64,000 nt of DNA from Hippasteria phrygiana (GCA_037893225.1 JAZGUH010000410.1:310001-374000), one strand, 5' to 3'. Positions 11,201-23,670 are shown, counted from the stretch's first letter. Notes: generated from the sequence alone by a model not told the origin. Translations and numbers: made by a program.

Positions 11201-14200
11201 ATTAGGTCTGGGGAAATCCAATTATATACTTAAAGCCTTTCACAGTCATGCCTTATAATCTAATCAAAACATCAGAATACATGTATGGACAGGCAGTGTG
11301 GATGTTGCAACTTCTAGTCATTTCCAGGTCATTTCACTATTGTGTGTAGTGCTAGGCCTTTCTTACTTTTATCAGTTGTGTACAAGACATAAAAAAACTG
11401 CAGAAACAGTCTCTTGAAACCAAAATCTTTGAATGTAAACATCAGCTTCAAAACCTTTCAAGAAACCCAAATTCAAATTGTTTACATGATTGTACATGTT
11501 TTGTAAATACCTTGAAAAATTGTATCAACACACGTGAGAGGGATGTCACTCTCCTTGAAGAGTTGGTTTTTGCGATCCAATTCAATCTAACATAAAGGAA
11601 AGAAAGAAAACAATTTAATAATAAAAAGTTGAACTCTTGAGTAAATATTAATAAAAACTGGTGTGTGGTTTAACTCGTTGACACAAACGTATACAACAGC
11701 TGCCAGTCGCTGAAATAATCTTCAATTAAAAATGCCCCAGAAATAATGCAGAAATTATTTTGATTTCAAACATCCACTCCTCGAGACAAATCTTCAATCC
11801 TGCTATCTTTATCGCATGGTAAAAATATTTTGTCTTTCCAGTTGTATCCATAATTATTAATCAAACAAACCACAAGGGAAACTGACTGGGCCATTTTAAT
11901 CAATTAGGATCAATGGCAAAGTACTACACACAGATACTGATAAACTGGGAGTCCGCCAACATGGGGCAAGATAGTTCAGTTGCCAGAGCACTGGTACGGT
12001 AATCTAGAGGTCGCAGGTTCAAATCCCACTCCTGCCATTTGTTTACTTTAAAAAGTTGTAATTAATCATTAGCAAAATAACTTACAGTCATCTTATTATT
12101 GTTAAAAGATGGATGATACATTTTGTATTGTATACTACATGATGAGTCACACTAGTTTAAGGCAGACAATATTCCAGTGGGTATTTGGTGACCTTCCCAG
12201 AATACAACTTGAGGAATTCAGGTCATTTCAATAAATATCTGTACACTCCTTTGCATCACATTTTGTGTATTAATCCTTCATGAAAATTAGAAACTTCCCG
12301 GCAATTTTGGTTGAGACCTGAAAACATTTCCTACGACGGAAGAAAGTTGAGTGTAGTCTGAATGTCATAAAAGGCCATACGTCTGCCTTCATTTGTTCAC
12401 ACAGGAATTGGTGAAAGTTTTTCAATCGTTTATTAATGTCAATACATGTACACATACCTACAACACAAGTACCCCAGATGTTTGATACATGTATAAAAGT
12501 ATACACTTTCCCTATACACTGTATTGTCAATCCCATGCCGCTTAGTTAATTAATGCCATGTACATACATGTACATGTACATGTACATACAGTCGTACTTC
12601 CCCAATACGTCCGAGGACAATGCTTTGTGTTTCCTATTGTTCCTTTAATATAACCAACCCCCATAGACTAAGCACGTATCCTTACGTTCGAGGACCGATG
12701 TCAACAAAAGACTCTACGTTCGAGGACTGAAAGGTTTCTTTGTGTTTCCTTTCTTCTCTTGTCCTCGGAGATATATGTGACCCGCTCCAGAAAAAGGTGA
12801 TATAAGTCGCGCTATGCATTTACGTGTAATGGCCCTTTAAACGTTGAGAGGGTGAAATTTTTCATCAAAATTCATTTTTGTTTTTTGTTTTTAATGACAT
12901 CTTAAATATCTAAAGTTTCAGGTTTGGTGCACAACAATGTTGATTTCAGTGAATAAAATGAAAAAATAGCCTTTTTAGAGTGCATTGTTGCATTGCATTG
13001 TATTAGAACTAGCTATTTCAAAGCCTGTTTTCTCTGTTGTGCAATTTGAACTCCATATAACTAATTAATATGCAACAATGCGATATCTCCAGAATGGAAA
13101 GGGCTTTGGAGCTCTACCACTTACGAAATGAAAGCTTACATTGCGGGCTTTCCAAACATACATCAAACTAATTTTTCATATTTTGCGACATAATATACCT
13201 TTTTCCAGAGCGGGTCACATATACAGTGCACGTACATTGTAACTCACACACCATGTTGTACAATGTACATGTACATAGTTGTGTACAAATTCAGACAGTC
13301 AGTTAACCTATTGAACAAAATAGCATGACACAAACTCCATGTCCAGCGAGTTGCACGACTTTCTAAAACAAATGGGGGAGGGGCTTCTTCTTACTTTCAA
13401 GAAATGGCTTCTAAAAAGGAATTGGGCGAGGACTAAACTGTCTTTTTTACTTGGACTAATTACAGGCACATTTTCATTGATCTGACTAACATAGTTATTT
13501 GGTGAAAAATATTATTTATCAGGTCGGCTGGAAAAGAAATTACTTCAGCAGTGAAACTATCTCGGTTTGGAAATACCTGATTGTTGGCATTCCATGAATT
13601 TGACTAGGAACTCAAGAAACGGAAATTCCAGCTTTCAACCAACCACAGGAGGCTGGTAGTGCTAACATTTACATTACCTGATGATGACCACAAATTTTCC
13701 AAGAATCAACAAATAAACATGTACATGTTGTATAGAACCACAATAAACTACAATTATATCAGGTTTCAACTGTCACTCACAAAAGAGGAGCAAAACTTTT
13801 CAAATGTCACTATTAGTTAAATTAAATAACACATGGTGTATATTTTCCACACACCCTATTACGTAACCCTAGGGTGTGTGGAAAATTGTATTAGAATTGG
13901 AGGATTCAGGACTGTTAGGGTTAATTAAATTAAGGTACATATTGTTTACTGAGCTGCACAAGAAGTGACTGAAATAGAAACTAGTGTTTCCTTGAAAGAA
14001 AAAAGTATTTTTTGCAAGTTGCCAAATTGAAACAGGATTTTTGAAAGCACCGTCCTTAGCAATGTACAGTAAGTTTCCTCCTTCAACACTAAAGCAATAA
14101 GCAACACATGTACAGGGTGCATGTATGTAACAACACTGTATTTCCTTCCAGACACAGGGGCAGTACTTTCCATATAGTGTTTCCTTTGAAATGGAATACT

Positions 14201-17200
14201 GAGTGTGGGGAAAAACTTTCTCAGGAAATGAGTCACAAGGATTCATTTGTTGGGGAATTTTGTCATTTGGCAAAACAGTTTCTAAATTGCAAAAGAGAGA
14301 ATTTACTCAAAGAACAATTATTGAAGGCAAGATGCATTTTTATGTTTATGTGCAGGGATATGATACACGACACATTTTTGTTACAAAACAGACCCAAAAA
14401 TGAACAACGATGTTACCATCATTTACCCTGTAAAGATATTTAATATAGTCCATAGAAACATAAAAATAAACTGGTGGAGCAAGACAACTCAAAACAAGAG
14501 ATACACCAGCCCTTAAAGTGAGCCAAGGGAGATATCTTCTGTACATAACTTGGTGTCCTTTAGGAGCACATTTCTTATACTGGGCAGAGAATTTCCCAGG
14601 ACATTGAAGTTGTTCTTTAAAGTATGTCTAATACTATGCAACATGACATACACAAAACACTGAAAATACATTTTCAAAAAAACAAAATGAGTTGTGTTTA
14701 GGTGGACACCGTTATGTACAGAAGATGTGGTATTAATCTTTATGAAATAACTATTGAGATTTGAGTGGACAACTAAATAGTGTGTCTTAAAATGTTGCAC
14801 TGACCCATAACCATAGAAAGACATGATAGAAAAGTACTGGAATCCAAAGCTCTTATAGTGGGCAAGGTTAACCATGACAAATAATTGTACATAACATCAA
14901 AACATGGACACCAAATTGGTAATATATGGAGATTTGTCATTGCTCTTCACCAGTTTATGGCACCATGCTTTGAAAAAAGTTGTATAGTTGAATGTTTGTT
15001 TTAATAGTAATTGTATGCATGTACAATTTAACTAATTTATGAGCTTTAATTTGATTTTCATGTTACATTATGTACATTTTGCATGACCTCCAGATCTCGG
15101 TGTCCGAATTATGTACGCCAGAAATCAAGGCTAAACCCCGTCAAAACATTTTTTTCCTTCTAAAATGTCTTGTTTCTAATTGAGTTAAGTTAGATGACTA
15201 CCATTACGAAAACTGAAAAAGATAAATTTATCCTTAAGAAACAAAAAAACTAGTAAAATCGGCATTCGAACATAACGCGGACGAAAAATTCATGCTGCCA
15301 TGTTTACAAAAATCAGCAGAAAATTGGCTGGACTTCCCCAAAACCGAAACACTTTAGCCTCTCGTTGTTGTTTTGAAGCACTACATGTAAATGTTCCCAT
15401 CGTAGTAAGAAAAATTACATTTACCATTTTGTGGCATAACGTTTGAACATTCTGGCAACCCGGAATTTCAAGAAATGTGGGCACTGATGACACGAAAAAC
15501 TCACCCATGCCTGTCCCAATTCTGTACATAACTTGTGTCCAGATACCGGACACGAAGACACAACGCACCACTTCAGAAAACCCAACCAATCACGGCCAAC
15601 CTTGGTCAGGCCACATGACAGTACAACTCCCTAGCTTGCTAGAAATTTGCAACATTGGGTGTTTTGACTTCGGCAAGCCCGCATTGCATGACGGAATGTG
15701 TACATAACTCACGGACACGAAAAATCAAAGTGATAGGAAACCAGTCATTAAAGCTCGCCACTGATTCGAGGCCCTCTATGACGTTGATTTTTTGTAAAGT
15801 GATCGCATGTGCATAGTTTAGATGTGCAGGCGAGATAAAGATGTTTGCATGCGATATTAGGTGAGAGCGAGACTACATTACAACGAGGCGGACACCAAGA
15901 GTTATGTACAGAATCGATAAGTTTAATTTCGTCAGAAAAATAAGCAGTATAATGTTTACAGTTTTTGTTGCTATAAATACCTTTAATTGAGTAGTTTAAA
16001 CGGTTTGAGGCTGAATTTTTTTTTTTAATCCTTACTGTCTGTGGTTGAACACCATTTTTATAGACAGCAGTGCAGCATGTGGTAACACTGACATTCTCAT
16101 TCAGGGGGCAATTTTTTATCTGCTAAATTCAGAAAAAAAAAAATGCTGACGAAAATGCTTTAACATGAGGCATGTCTAGGTTCCTTAGGCTGTAAGCTTT
16201 AACTTTAAGCCATTTTCAGTGAAATTGTACCCCCAGGAATTGATATATAATGTATCAATTCGGAGCCCCTTTTCCAATACTGAAATGTGTCGTGTATCAT
16301 ATCTCTGCACTTATGTCTAAAGTACGTGTACAGCGCAACGCACAATCTAATAATTATTTTAGATGTACACGTACAAGAAAAACGACAAGTGCATGGCTCT
16401 AAGGGGGCTGTCGGACACAATTGGGAGGGCAGGGGAAGAGGGTGGAGATACAATAACCCCTACAACAACAAAAGCAGACCAGTGTCTGTTTTTTAGATAA
16501 ACCATTTTTTTAACCCCTTGCGTACGGATGACGCCATATGGCGTAAAACAAAAAAGTGCCACCAGGCTGGATGACACCATTGGCCGCCGTTTGTGTAGTT
16601 TCAATCCATTGTTGGATTATTGTTTATGTCATGCTTGACTGCACAAACACATTGTAGCGGTTCGATTTGGCTGCCAGAACCGCTGCAACACCGCGACGTC
16701 TCCCGTAAAATACCGTGCCCAAGGGGTTAATGTTCAAAAATCTCAATTTACATGCATGTACCAAACATTTCCTAAAATTTTCTAATATCTCATTCTTCAT
16801 CTCCCCCCCAAAATAATTTTCCCATTCAGACCTGCTTGTGTCTACTTTATGTAAGTGTACTGGTGTTGATTCGGGAGGGGGGGGGGGGGGGGGGGGAGGG
16901 GGAGGTATCCAACCCCCTCCCCTTGCAAAAAATGAATCTTCCCACTACTGACATGTAATAGGCTATCAAAAATATTCCACACAATTGAATAAAAAATGAG
17001 AAATTCTGCATTGAGTGGGGGGGGGGGGGGGGGGGGCTTATTGACATGCATCAAGGCAGAGACTAAGGACCTTTCATATACTTTGATGAGGAAGCTTAAG
17101 TTAATGGATTCCATACTTACTTTTAAAGCTGCAGTTTCCTACCCTAAGGCAAAAGACCTAAAAAGTACTGGATCACCATGAGCGCAAGCAGGTACATGTG

Positions 17201-20200
17201 TATGAATCTTGGGTTCATACAGGGATGCACCAGACAGGAAGTTTTGTTCGGGATGGTAGCAATAAACCAGCAATCAGCGTCCAATCAGACATTTCCTGTT
17301 GCTAAGCGATGACCATGGAGCTTGTTTTGTTATTGCTCTAGTCTGGCTGGAATGATCCGTCCATCCCGAGACTGTTCAAGTCTGGTTTGAAGGACTATCA
17401 ACTGGACATGTGATTGCAATTAGTGTGAAGGAACGACTCACCAAGAACTGTTCTAAGTATTCTTAAAGTTTGTGCAAAAGCTGCAAAGTAGAATGCTATA
17501 CGGTTCACTTGTGATTTTAAATAAATTTAAATATGTATCTGATCAAAAATTCCAAATCCCATACATATAAATAACAGACCAACTTCTGAATATTACCATC
17601 ATTTTGTTTATCCAGCTTCTTAAAAAAACCAGACAATTCCAACAATACTGCAAACAAGATCTAATCCATATACATGTACATGTACCTGTACCTGTTGTAT
17701 TTACACCAATTGTGGTCTACTTTTTTATCAACCCTCTAGTCTAAGTTATTACCTAACCTCAATCGCTATTTACCTTGTTGCATACGAAACCTCATTAGAA
17801 ACTAAAAACTCTTTTGGTTTCAAGTCTAAAACACTGAATTCATTGTTCAGCTTTAAATGTAGTCAAGTTCTGCTTTCACAGTCCTCTTCACGATAAAACA
17901 AAATGTTGAGGAAATTGAAACATTTAAACCCCCATGTAAAATGAAGTGTGTCGTAACTACTCCGACCCATACATGTACCCCGCCGAGATCTGTGCCATTG
18001 TGCATCCCCCCTCCCCCACACACACCCAAGTGTGTAAATACCGGCAATTACAAATTCCCTGTTGTCCCTCTTTTGTTTGTACTTTAACTTTTTCGGAAGG
18101 CCTCCCATATGTTTTGTACACTAATTTTAATCGTGGACGTTCGGTCGACCCTTTGTCTACGCCCTAACCCTTTTGTCCCTAGTCCACGATTGCCGTTATT
18201 TACAAACTCACACACTATGGACTGCAGTTCTGCATAAAAGAATTTAAATCTACACATAACGTATTTTTTAAGTGACTCAAAACTCTTGCACTCCAAGGTT
18301 CCCCCTGCAAATGTAGATCCTAGCTATAGCTACATGTACATGTACATGTATGCCATTGCAGAGATTCCTAATCTCGTTTCCGATGGGTTAGACCTTTCCA
18401 TGTCATACACAGGCAGGGCCATGAAGTCAAAGCGAATTCTATATTTAATCAGGCTCTATGTAAAGAAATACAAATTTTAACCTTTATGATTCGTTTTCAG
18501 TTTTTAGGCATACTCAAATATTTTACTGGACGTACATTGTAGTGGTGTACAAATTAACTACATGTATAGTTACGGAAAGGTCCTATTAAGTCTCTACAGA
18601 GAGTGGCAGTAGATGTACACCATATCAAAGTGGAAATGGAGCAAATATATATGGCAAAGTTGGCAGTGAGTCTATCATAAAAGTCTACATATACTTTTAA
18701 TTTGTATTTTGTTACTATGCCTACTCGGGGACGGATACAGAGGTTTGGCGGTGGGTGAAACCCTACATTAGTTTTGATTTTTTCCTTTCCTTTTTGGCTT
18801 TTTCCTTTTGTTTTAAGTGGGATTTTTGTGGTTTCTTATTTTTGTTCAATCCCCGAATCCCATAGACCCAATTTTTTTCGGCAGCACTTTGGCCCTCAGA
18901 TCCTAATCAAAATTCGCTCAGACTCTATAGCGAAGTTACATGCCGAAGAGTGATGCCATGACTGATGACGTAAGAGGGTTTCAAATAACAAGCGATTGAA
19001 AAAGAATATCGGTAATGTTTGAAGCTCGTTAAAAAAATCACTCATAAGAGTATAGGTAGACATGAGTGGCCATAAGTGACCACACAGTTTACACATACAT
19101 GCCGATGTACAAAAGGACAGTTGGGAAAAGCCTTGCAGTCTCTTACATTACAGACACAACAAAAGACATACAGAACATTGTACAACCTCTTCAAGAAGCA
19201 TCGCTAGAGTTTTTTTTATAAATCTGTACGGCCTTAACCACTCTTCAATAATTCCTTAAAAAATCCTCCCCTCCTACGATTGTTGCATGTACATTGTACA
19301 TCGCAGCCTTAACGATAAAACAACTCTGCTATCTCCTCCCCCCACCCCATTCCAATCCCCACCCTCTCCCTAACTCACCAAGTGATGGGTGGGCCTGTTG
19401 GCACTAACAAAGCTGATCTTGAAGTTAGTGCAGTACAAGGATCCTGAGATACCTCTGTTAAGACCACTGAAGGCGTCAAACTTGAGCACATTGTGAGCTT
19501 GACCAATGATGATCTCACCTGATGAGCAAATACACAATTAATTTGACAGAAAATAATCAAATCAGTATTTTTCACATGTACCGATAAACAAGAATTCTTT
19601 GGCCATTATATTTTCTATTCATGGCTTTTTCAATACACTGATTTTGAGAGATTAAACAATTTTGACAAAGTGTACAACCCACGTGTACACTGTACAAAAC
19701 TTCCCATTGGTTTTCTACTTTAAATATTGCACGTACAAATACGTGCATATTGCTTTACAAATCACAATTTTACTGAATGCTTGTCTAAATTTTGTGAGAA
19801 CTTGGCCAAGTCCTACATGTACGAAGTGTAGCATTGGCAGATTAAGGTTTATCAAAAACACTAGCTCACCCAGATAATTTGCAAACCCCCACAGAGTTGT
19901 GGAGGATTTTATAGGACTATGCGATGGACTATACAACCCAGCCACTGTTAAATTACATGAAGCTTGATATCCCTTGATTATTCAAGTACAAAGAATGAGA
20001 AATTTGGTTACTACAATGGTGGAGTTTGTAGGATTCAGAAAGGTTTCTAAAAAGAATGCCTACAAACTTGAGGATGTCATTGTTATATTATGGTTATACT
20101 TTACACATATCACAGAGCAAAGAACAGATGTAATATCTGTAGTCACTGATAAATTTAACACCTGAGATTTCTATTACCACTCCACACACCCCCTACTTTA

Positions 20201-21492
20201 AATTGACCTTTGACTTGAAGTACACTCTAGGCTTTAGCCTTGTAGGGGTCATGACCTTACATGTACATGGTAATGACAAAGCCTCCTGTAGTGTAGGCTG
20301 AGAGTAGAAGATTTAAACAGATGTTCGAAATTCATATCACCCCATATTGCATTAATCATCAGTGTGGTCTGGTCAACCAGGAAAAACATACAATCACTCG
20401 TTTATCTCCCATGTACATGTTCATGTACATTAAGTTCTCTGTGTAAGTAAATATAGGCATATGTATTATTTTAATTCATAACAGGTTCTGGAAAAAAATA
20501 CCATTTTTCTTTTTCCTTTTTTATGCATAGTCAGTGAGCCAAAAACAAATCCCCCTTAATTTGCCATGATATTTTGCAACGAGGTGCAACGTTCAAGTGT
20601 ACAATTCTGTTGTGTTTTGCTGATCTGAGTGGTTAACATCAGATATTTTGTGCCAGGCTAGGTGTTGGGTCTTGTTACACTGAGCAGACTTCTCACTTGG
20701 ACAAGTGATGTACTATGTAGTTGTAAATTAGAACAGAGATTCTTTTTTCTTCTCTGTTCTAATCTCTGTTCTAATTTACATCACCATCCCAGACGCAAAC
20801 ATTCCATCTTCATACTATGTAGTTGTTGCACATTGTCAGATTGTGCAGGTTGTCTACACACAGCCGAAGTACTGTGAAGGAGGTTGGGGTTAAACCTACA
20901 TGTAAATGTTCATTACGTAAATTAGGAAAGACTAAAGTAAGAACATAAGGAAAAATATATATACAAAAAGGTTCAGTATCAAGTTGCTTTTTTAAATAGA
21001 AGGAGGTGACCTTCTGTTGCCAGGCAATTTTCCAAGATGACGGTGCAGATCACACCCATTTTGTCTCAAGGTGGTTTTTCACTGACATAGAAGTCCCTGA
21101 AATTGATAATTCAAACACACAATGCATGACTGGGAAGCATGTCTCTTCCCTCTGCTTTTTTAGGGTGTTTTGGGAGAAAAGCAAAAAAAAAAGAGAGAGA
21201 GAATGGGGTCATTAAAAAAGAAGTAGGCAAAGACAGTAATTTATTTTTTAGTATTTTGCCACATGGCTCCATTATGGTGTTTTTCTCTGTGATATACATT
21301 TCTTCTGAGACAAACTTGATATTCTTTATTGTCATTTTTTTTCAACAGAAACTTACCTGGATATGTAGTGAGTTCATTCATGTCAATATTCCCCTTGTTT
21401 TCATTATTATTTAACTTATCCAGGCTTGGTAAGCCAAAAAAATTAATGTCCGTCTTGTTCCGGAAAACAGGGTCTTTGATGAGCGACCACAT
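5162..21492 (-). CDS. MTMR10: Myotubularin-related pseudophosphatase, MTMR10/11/12 group (3' part missing)
   Basis: Nine coding exons join in frame with GT/AG sites and give about 393 N-terminal residues. The first half is a PH-GRAM domain containing GEIIIGQAHNVL, LYCTNFKISFVS, DIPLTCVDTIF, VEIKCKNFKVHTFSFKF and LQRLFAFSF. The second half opens the phosphatase-like domain with YEDWQDEMHRTGA, LPEFFVVPSVVSDGEL and PMWCWSHSNGS, then a helical stretch LCPSYKDIQASFQRLHELC. Block order and wording match MTMR10 best and MTMR12 next; an invertebrate gene may be ancestral to MTMR10, 11 and 12. Family members lack the catalytic cysteine and are thought to act as adaptors for active myotubularins on PI3P and PI(3,5)P2 membranes. 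The residues that would prove inactivity are in exons not seen here. The start is the ATG opening MWSLIKDPVFRNK; a possible acceptor upstream means an extra 5' exon cannot be excluded. Confidence 0.85.
6097..6185 (-). CDS. MTMR10: MTMR10-like coding exon 8
   Basis: It encodes MWCWSHSNGSMLMRTVPLRA followed by DTLHQDHEV. The WCWSHSNGSxL block is highly diagnostic of myotubularin-like phosphatases. It leaves in phase 2 (AG), which joins the G of the next exon to give Arg. Confidence 0.88.
6780..6867 (-). CDS. MTMR10: MTMR10-like coding exon 7
   Basis: An 88-bp exon encoding SLPEFFVVPSVVSDGELTRA and APHFEGGRIP. It matches the LPxYxVVPxxLxD block of the family. Acceptor ctcag and donor gtaaga; phase 2 in, 0 out. 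Confidence 0.86.
7353..7549 (-). CDS. MTMR10: MTMR10-like coding exon 6 (start of phosphatase-like domain)
   Basis: It encodes a polar linker and then RRYEDWQDEMHRTGARNLRV and TAVNQDFRISD, the YxDWxxExxRTGA entry block of the myotubularin domain. It ends in phase 2 at gtaggt, and the next exon restores the frame. Confidence 0.87.
7640..7925. repeat. Dispersed inverted-repeat element in MTMR10-like intron
   Basis: Opposing segments (GCTTAGCACAAAATAATAAG and TTGCTGAGCAATATTTTGTT; ACATGCCACTTTGGCTGG and CCAGCCAAAACTGCATATGA) form an imperfect long hairpin. Related words (AAGCAGA, TAAGCAC) recur near 4.2 and 49.5 kb. The borders are not clear. Confidence 0.5.
8171..8356 (-). CDS. MTMR10: MTMR10-like coding exon 5 (end of GRAM)
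   Basis: It encodes VMNTILHYAFITNLQRLFAF and SFELP, the helix that closes the GRAM domain. A Ser/Lys/Asn-rich low-complexity linker of about 38 residues follows. MTMR10 also has a variable low-complexity insert here. Phase 0 at both ends. Confidence 0.86.
8357..9954. other. MTMR10-like intron 4 (between exons 4 and 5), no other gene seen
   Basis: AT-rich intron with short A-runs and no recognisable coding sequence. A possible CCCTAA-ended repeat lies near 9673-9814 (AAACCCTAACG ... CTTAGGGTTAA), with decayed left flank. Confidence 0.55.
9955..10091 (-). CDS. MTMR10: MTMR10-like coding exon 4 (GRAM)
   Basis: It encodes a basic linker (SSSKRKQLLPGTSASRSIK) and then MVEIKCKNFKVHTFSFKF, the usual IxCKDFRxxxFxF strand of myotubularin GRAM domains. 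Acceptor ag and donor gtgagt are clean; phase 1 in, 0 out. Confidence 0.88.
10498..10690. mobile_element. 193-bp hairpin MITE, hAT type, with 8-bp duplication
   Basis: GGTGTAAG lies on both sides. Ends are CACTGATCTCTATAAACTGG and its near inverse. The interior continues the palindrome (GCCATCTTGCTATATTCAAA and inverse), so the element folds almost end to end. It lies in the MTMR10-like intron between exons 3 and 4. Confidence 0.92.
11511..11586 (-). CDS. MTMR10: MTMR10-like coding exon 3 (GRAM)
   Basis: A short 76-bp exon encoding IELDRKNQLFKESDIPLTCV, then DTIFQ. The DIPLTC motif corresponds to the conserved D(V/I)PLTCIEQI of the family. The phases (0 in, 1 out) fit both neighbours. It follows a 7.8-kb intron. 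Confidence 0.85.
11963..12037 (+). repeat. tRNA-derived SINE head (copy 1, truncated)
   Basis: GGGCAAGATAGTTCAGTTG contains a decayed polymerase III A box; GGTTCAAATCC is a B box. It is preceded by GTCCGCCAACATG, as in the fuller copy at 30.9 kb. It is not a functional tRNA because copies are degenerate and embedded in a shared repeat body. Confidence 0.75.
12776..13219. mobile_element. 444-bp TA-flanked MITE (mariner-like)
   Basis: Ends are TGTGACCCGCTCCAGAAAAA and its near inverse; TA lies on both sides. The terminal repeats extend about 35 bp with an indel. No transposase frame is visible, so it is non-autonomous. Confidence 0.85.
13867..13920 (+). mobile_element. Short TTAA MITE, CCCTAA-ended family (copy 2)
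   Basis: A 54-bp copy with GTAA at the left and TTAA at the right. It shares the interior GGGTGTGTGGAAAATTGTAT and GGATTCAGGACTGTTAGGG with the other copies. Confidence 0.78.
14532..15920. repeat. Cluster of TGTACATAAC-type dispersed repeats
   Basis: TCTTCTGTACATAACTTGG appears at 14535 and its inverse near 14702-14725. Related words with GGTGTCC or GGACACC occur near 15105, 15520, 15700 and 15900. This looks like ends of several small elements; I cannot set borders. Confidence 0.45.
16514..16726 (+). mobile_element. 213-bp TTAA-flanked MITE, family A (copy 2, fullest)
   Basis: TTAA lies on both sides. The ends CCCCTTGCGTACGG and CCCAAGGGG are terminal inverted repeats. An internal palindromic pair TTTGTGTAGTTTCAATCC and GACTGCACAAAC is conserved in all copies. 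Confidence 0.9.
16874..17036. repeat. Two long poly-G tracts
   Basis: Uninterrupted G runs of more than 15 bases lie near 16876-16900 and 17018-17036. Similar G or C runs occur near 22439, 30609 and 39217. They can form G-quadruplexes and are prone to length error in assembly. Confidence 0.85.
18102..18213. repeat. Dispersed 110-bp repeat, family F (copy 1)
   Basis: Shares GGCCTCCCATATGTTTTGTA, TTTTAATCGTGGAC, GTCCACG and ACAAACTCACACA with a copy at 54.9 kb. TCGTGGAC and GTCCACGA face each other as an inverted pair. Confidence 0.65.
19379..19518 (-). CDS. MTMR10: MTMR10-like coding exon 2 (GRAM)
   Basis: The exon reads GEIIIGQAHNVLKFDAFSG and then SLYCTNFKISFVSANRPTHH. This is the first beta-strand core of the PH-GRAM domain, with the CxNFKISF signature of the MTMR10 branch. 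It enters in phase 1 and leaves in phase 0 at gtgagt. Confidence 0.88.
21357..21492 (-). CDS. MTMR10: MTMR10-like coding exon 1
   Basis: It encodes 45 residues from MWSLIKDP to LTTYPG and ends at a gtaagt donor in phase 1. The position just before GEIII corresponds to the LLPGE segment of MTMR10/12. The open frame continues upstream of the ATG to a plausible acceptor (ttttacccag), so translation could begin in an unseen upstream exon. Confidence 0.7.
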
Positions 21493-23604
21493 CTTGAAGA
21501 AACTCCGCAGAGATAACAGTCCTGGGTAAAATCTTCCAACGACCGGTCGTCACAATATGGAAATAATTTCAGTATGATGACACTGCATTCTAGTAAGATG
21601 ATGCAATTAATCCATATCACAGCTGTATGTTGTAAGACACCACGGTCTACAGTAACCACATCATGGTGAGTAAAAATTTGCAATTTCTTTTCCTGATTTA
21701 GAATCCAGACAGTGATGACATCATCGCAGCCATAATGATGGGTGTGAACACGAAAGGTTCAATCTATAATGGCCAGTATCACAGACTGCAGAAAGCAACT
21801 TTTTATTGATGATGTCGTGAAACTTCTCTTGGCAGTCAAGGCATGAAATGTAGAAACGTGACATCCCATAACATAGAAATGAAGAACTCTCAATCAGACG
21901 ATATTCCTTTCAAAGCTGGCCCTAATTGTCTGGGATTTCTGCAAGATAATTGGATACTTAACCAAGAACATCAGAAGTCTTTGACGCGTTGCATTAAAGT
22001 TAGTCAGATCCACGTGGCTGAAGACTTAACATAAACCTACATAATAACCAAAATCCAAAACAAAGACATGCACAGCACCCCTCAGACTGCGCCACTCCGC
22101 ACCAACGCTACAAGTCCGAGTGGCACTACAACACATCAGTCGCTTGCTTATATCAGCAGAGCTACATAGTGAGCTGATCTTTGTACACGTACACGTACAT
22201 GGCCCAAAGTGGGAAAAACCATATTAGGGACGCCATGGTAAGCAAGTGATAAACCAGCAAAAGAGTAAGCACTCGTGGCACAGGGGCAGATGCCTACACA
22301 CACTCAGATACTTGGTCAAGCCCACATACCCTTCTAAGTGGGACTTCCTCTTTGGTCTAGTTGATGCCAGCACCAGACTCCCCAGCACCAGACAGCTTCT
22401 TATTACTTCCTGTACACGCTTCCGGAGCTGGGTGGCAGGGGGGGGGGGGGGGGGGGGGGATGCAGCATACACATTAGCCATTTTTTATGAAAATACAGTG
22501 TGGTGGTTATTATTGGAAACAGCTATATATGGAAATTAAAGGAGTCATGTACGATTTAATTGCAATCATATGTGGTTTGTAGCGTGTTATTTTACTGAGT
22601 CATAATGTACATGTACATGTACATATATAAAGTTGTTTTTTAATAGAATTAAATTTTGTTTCCACAGAGGGGAGATAGCCAACAAACTAATCACATGGCT
22701 ACTAACAAAACAATCTTATTGGAATACCCTGTATGACATAGCATTGGAAACAATTTACAATAACTGACAATGCAAGGATGACAATCGACGAGGAGAAAAT
22801 AACCTTGGGAAAGAGGGAGATAGAAGAGGATTAGAGGGGAGAGATGTCGTTGGTGATGGGATGTCAATGGCAATTTTGGTTAGGATAGAGGAGCAGTTTT
22901 TCCTATTACCAAACCAACAATATTCAATCATTGTTTTGGCCGTGTTTTGGATGTATACATGTGTAAATGTTAAAATATTATTTTTATGTGACTGACGTTG
23001 TAAAGAGACCTGTCCAATTGAACCTCAATGTACTGTAGATTTATTTTTTTGTTCTAGTGTATGTGAAATGTGATTACCACTGTAAAGTTTGACATTTTTA
23101 TTATTAGATTTGTATTAAAATTTCACCCCTGCAATTGCCAGAAATCTGCTGTTGAACATCACATAAACAAATAAATAAGCACTAAAATCAATAAAAATCA
23201 AAAATAAATAAAATAAATAGATGTAGAGTACCTGAAAACAAGATATGTATTATCGCTGATCATGCCAATGGAACAAATGTAAGCATGCATTTAATTATGT
23301 GACTAGAGCAAGTTCACATCAATCTAAACTCATGGACTTATACCTTGGTGCACAAATGTCTGTGGATTCTGATATTCCTCATTATTTTCAGCTAGCTCAA
23401 ACGGGCCTGGCTCCTTGGTCTTGGAAAGTTTGTCCTGAAATAAAGAAAAACAAACAAGGCAAAATTAAGCGTATAGGTACAGCAACTCATAAATGGTACA
23501 AAAACAAGGATATATTCAAAAAGGAAATGGATATTTCAATGTACATACATGTATACATGTACGGGAAAGAGTTCCATATCCGGCCATCACTTATTTTCCC
23601 TTAA

Positions 23605-23666
23605 CCCTAACTCCCTAGGGTGTGTGGAAAATCATATTAAAATTGGAGGATTCAGGACTGTTAGGG
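23605..23666 (+). mobile_element. 62-bp TTAA MITE, CCCTAA-ended family (copy 3)
   Basis: Perfect TTAA on both sides; ends CCCTAACTCCC and GACTGTTAGGG. The right TTAA also serves as the left flank of the next element. Confidence 0.85.
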
Positions 23667-23670
23667 TTAA

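Larger units (their letters stand above)
11587..19378. other. MTMR10-like intron of 7.8 kb, repeat-rich
   Basis: No exon or other gene is recognised. It holds a SINE tRNA head, a TA-flanked MITE, two TTAA MITEs, a TGTACATAAC repeat cluster, two long poly-G tracts and several ACATGT runs, several listed separately. Confidence 0.6.

Noticed and set aside
16842..17114. Pro-rich or Gly-rich small ORFs
   Set aside because: They are translations of the poly-G/poly-C tracts.
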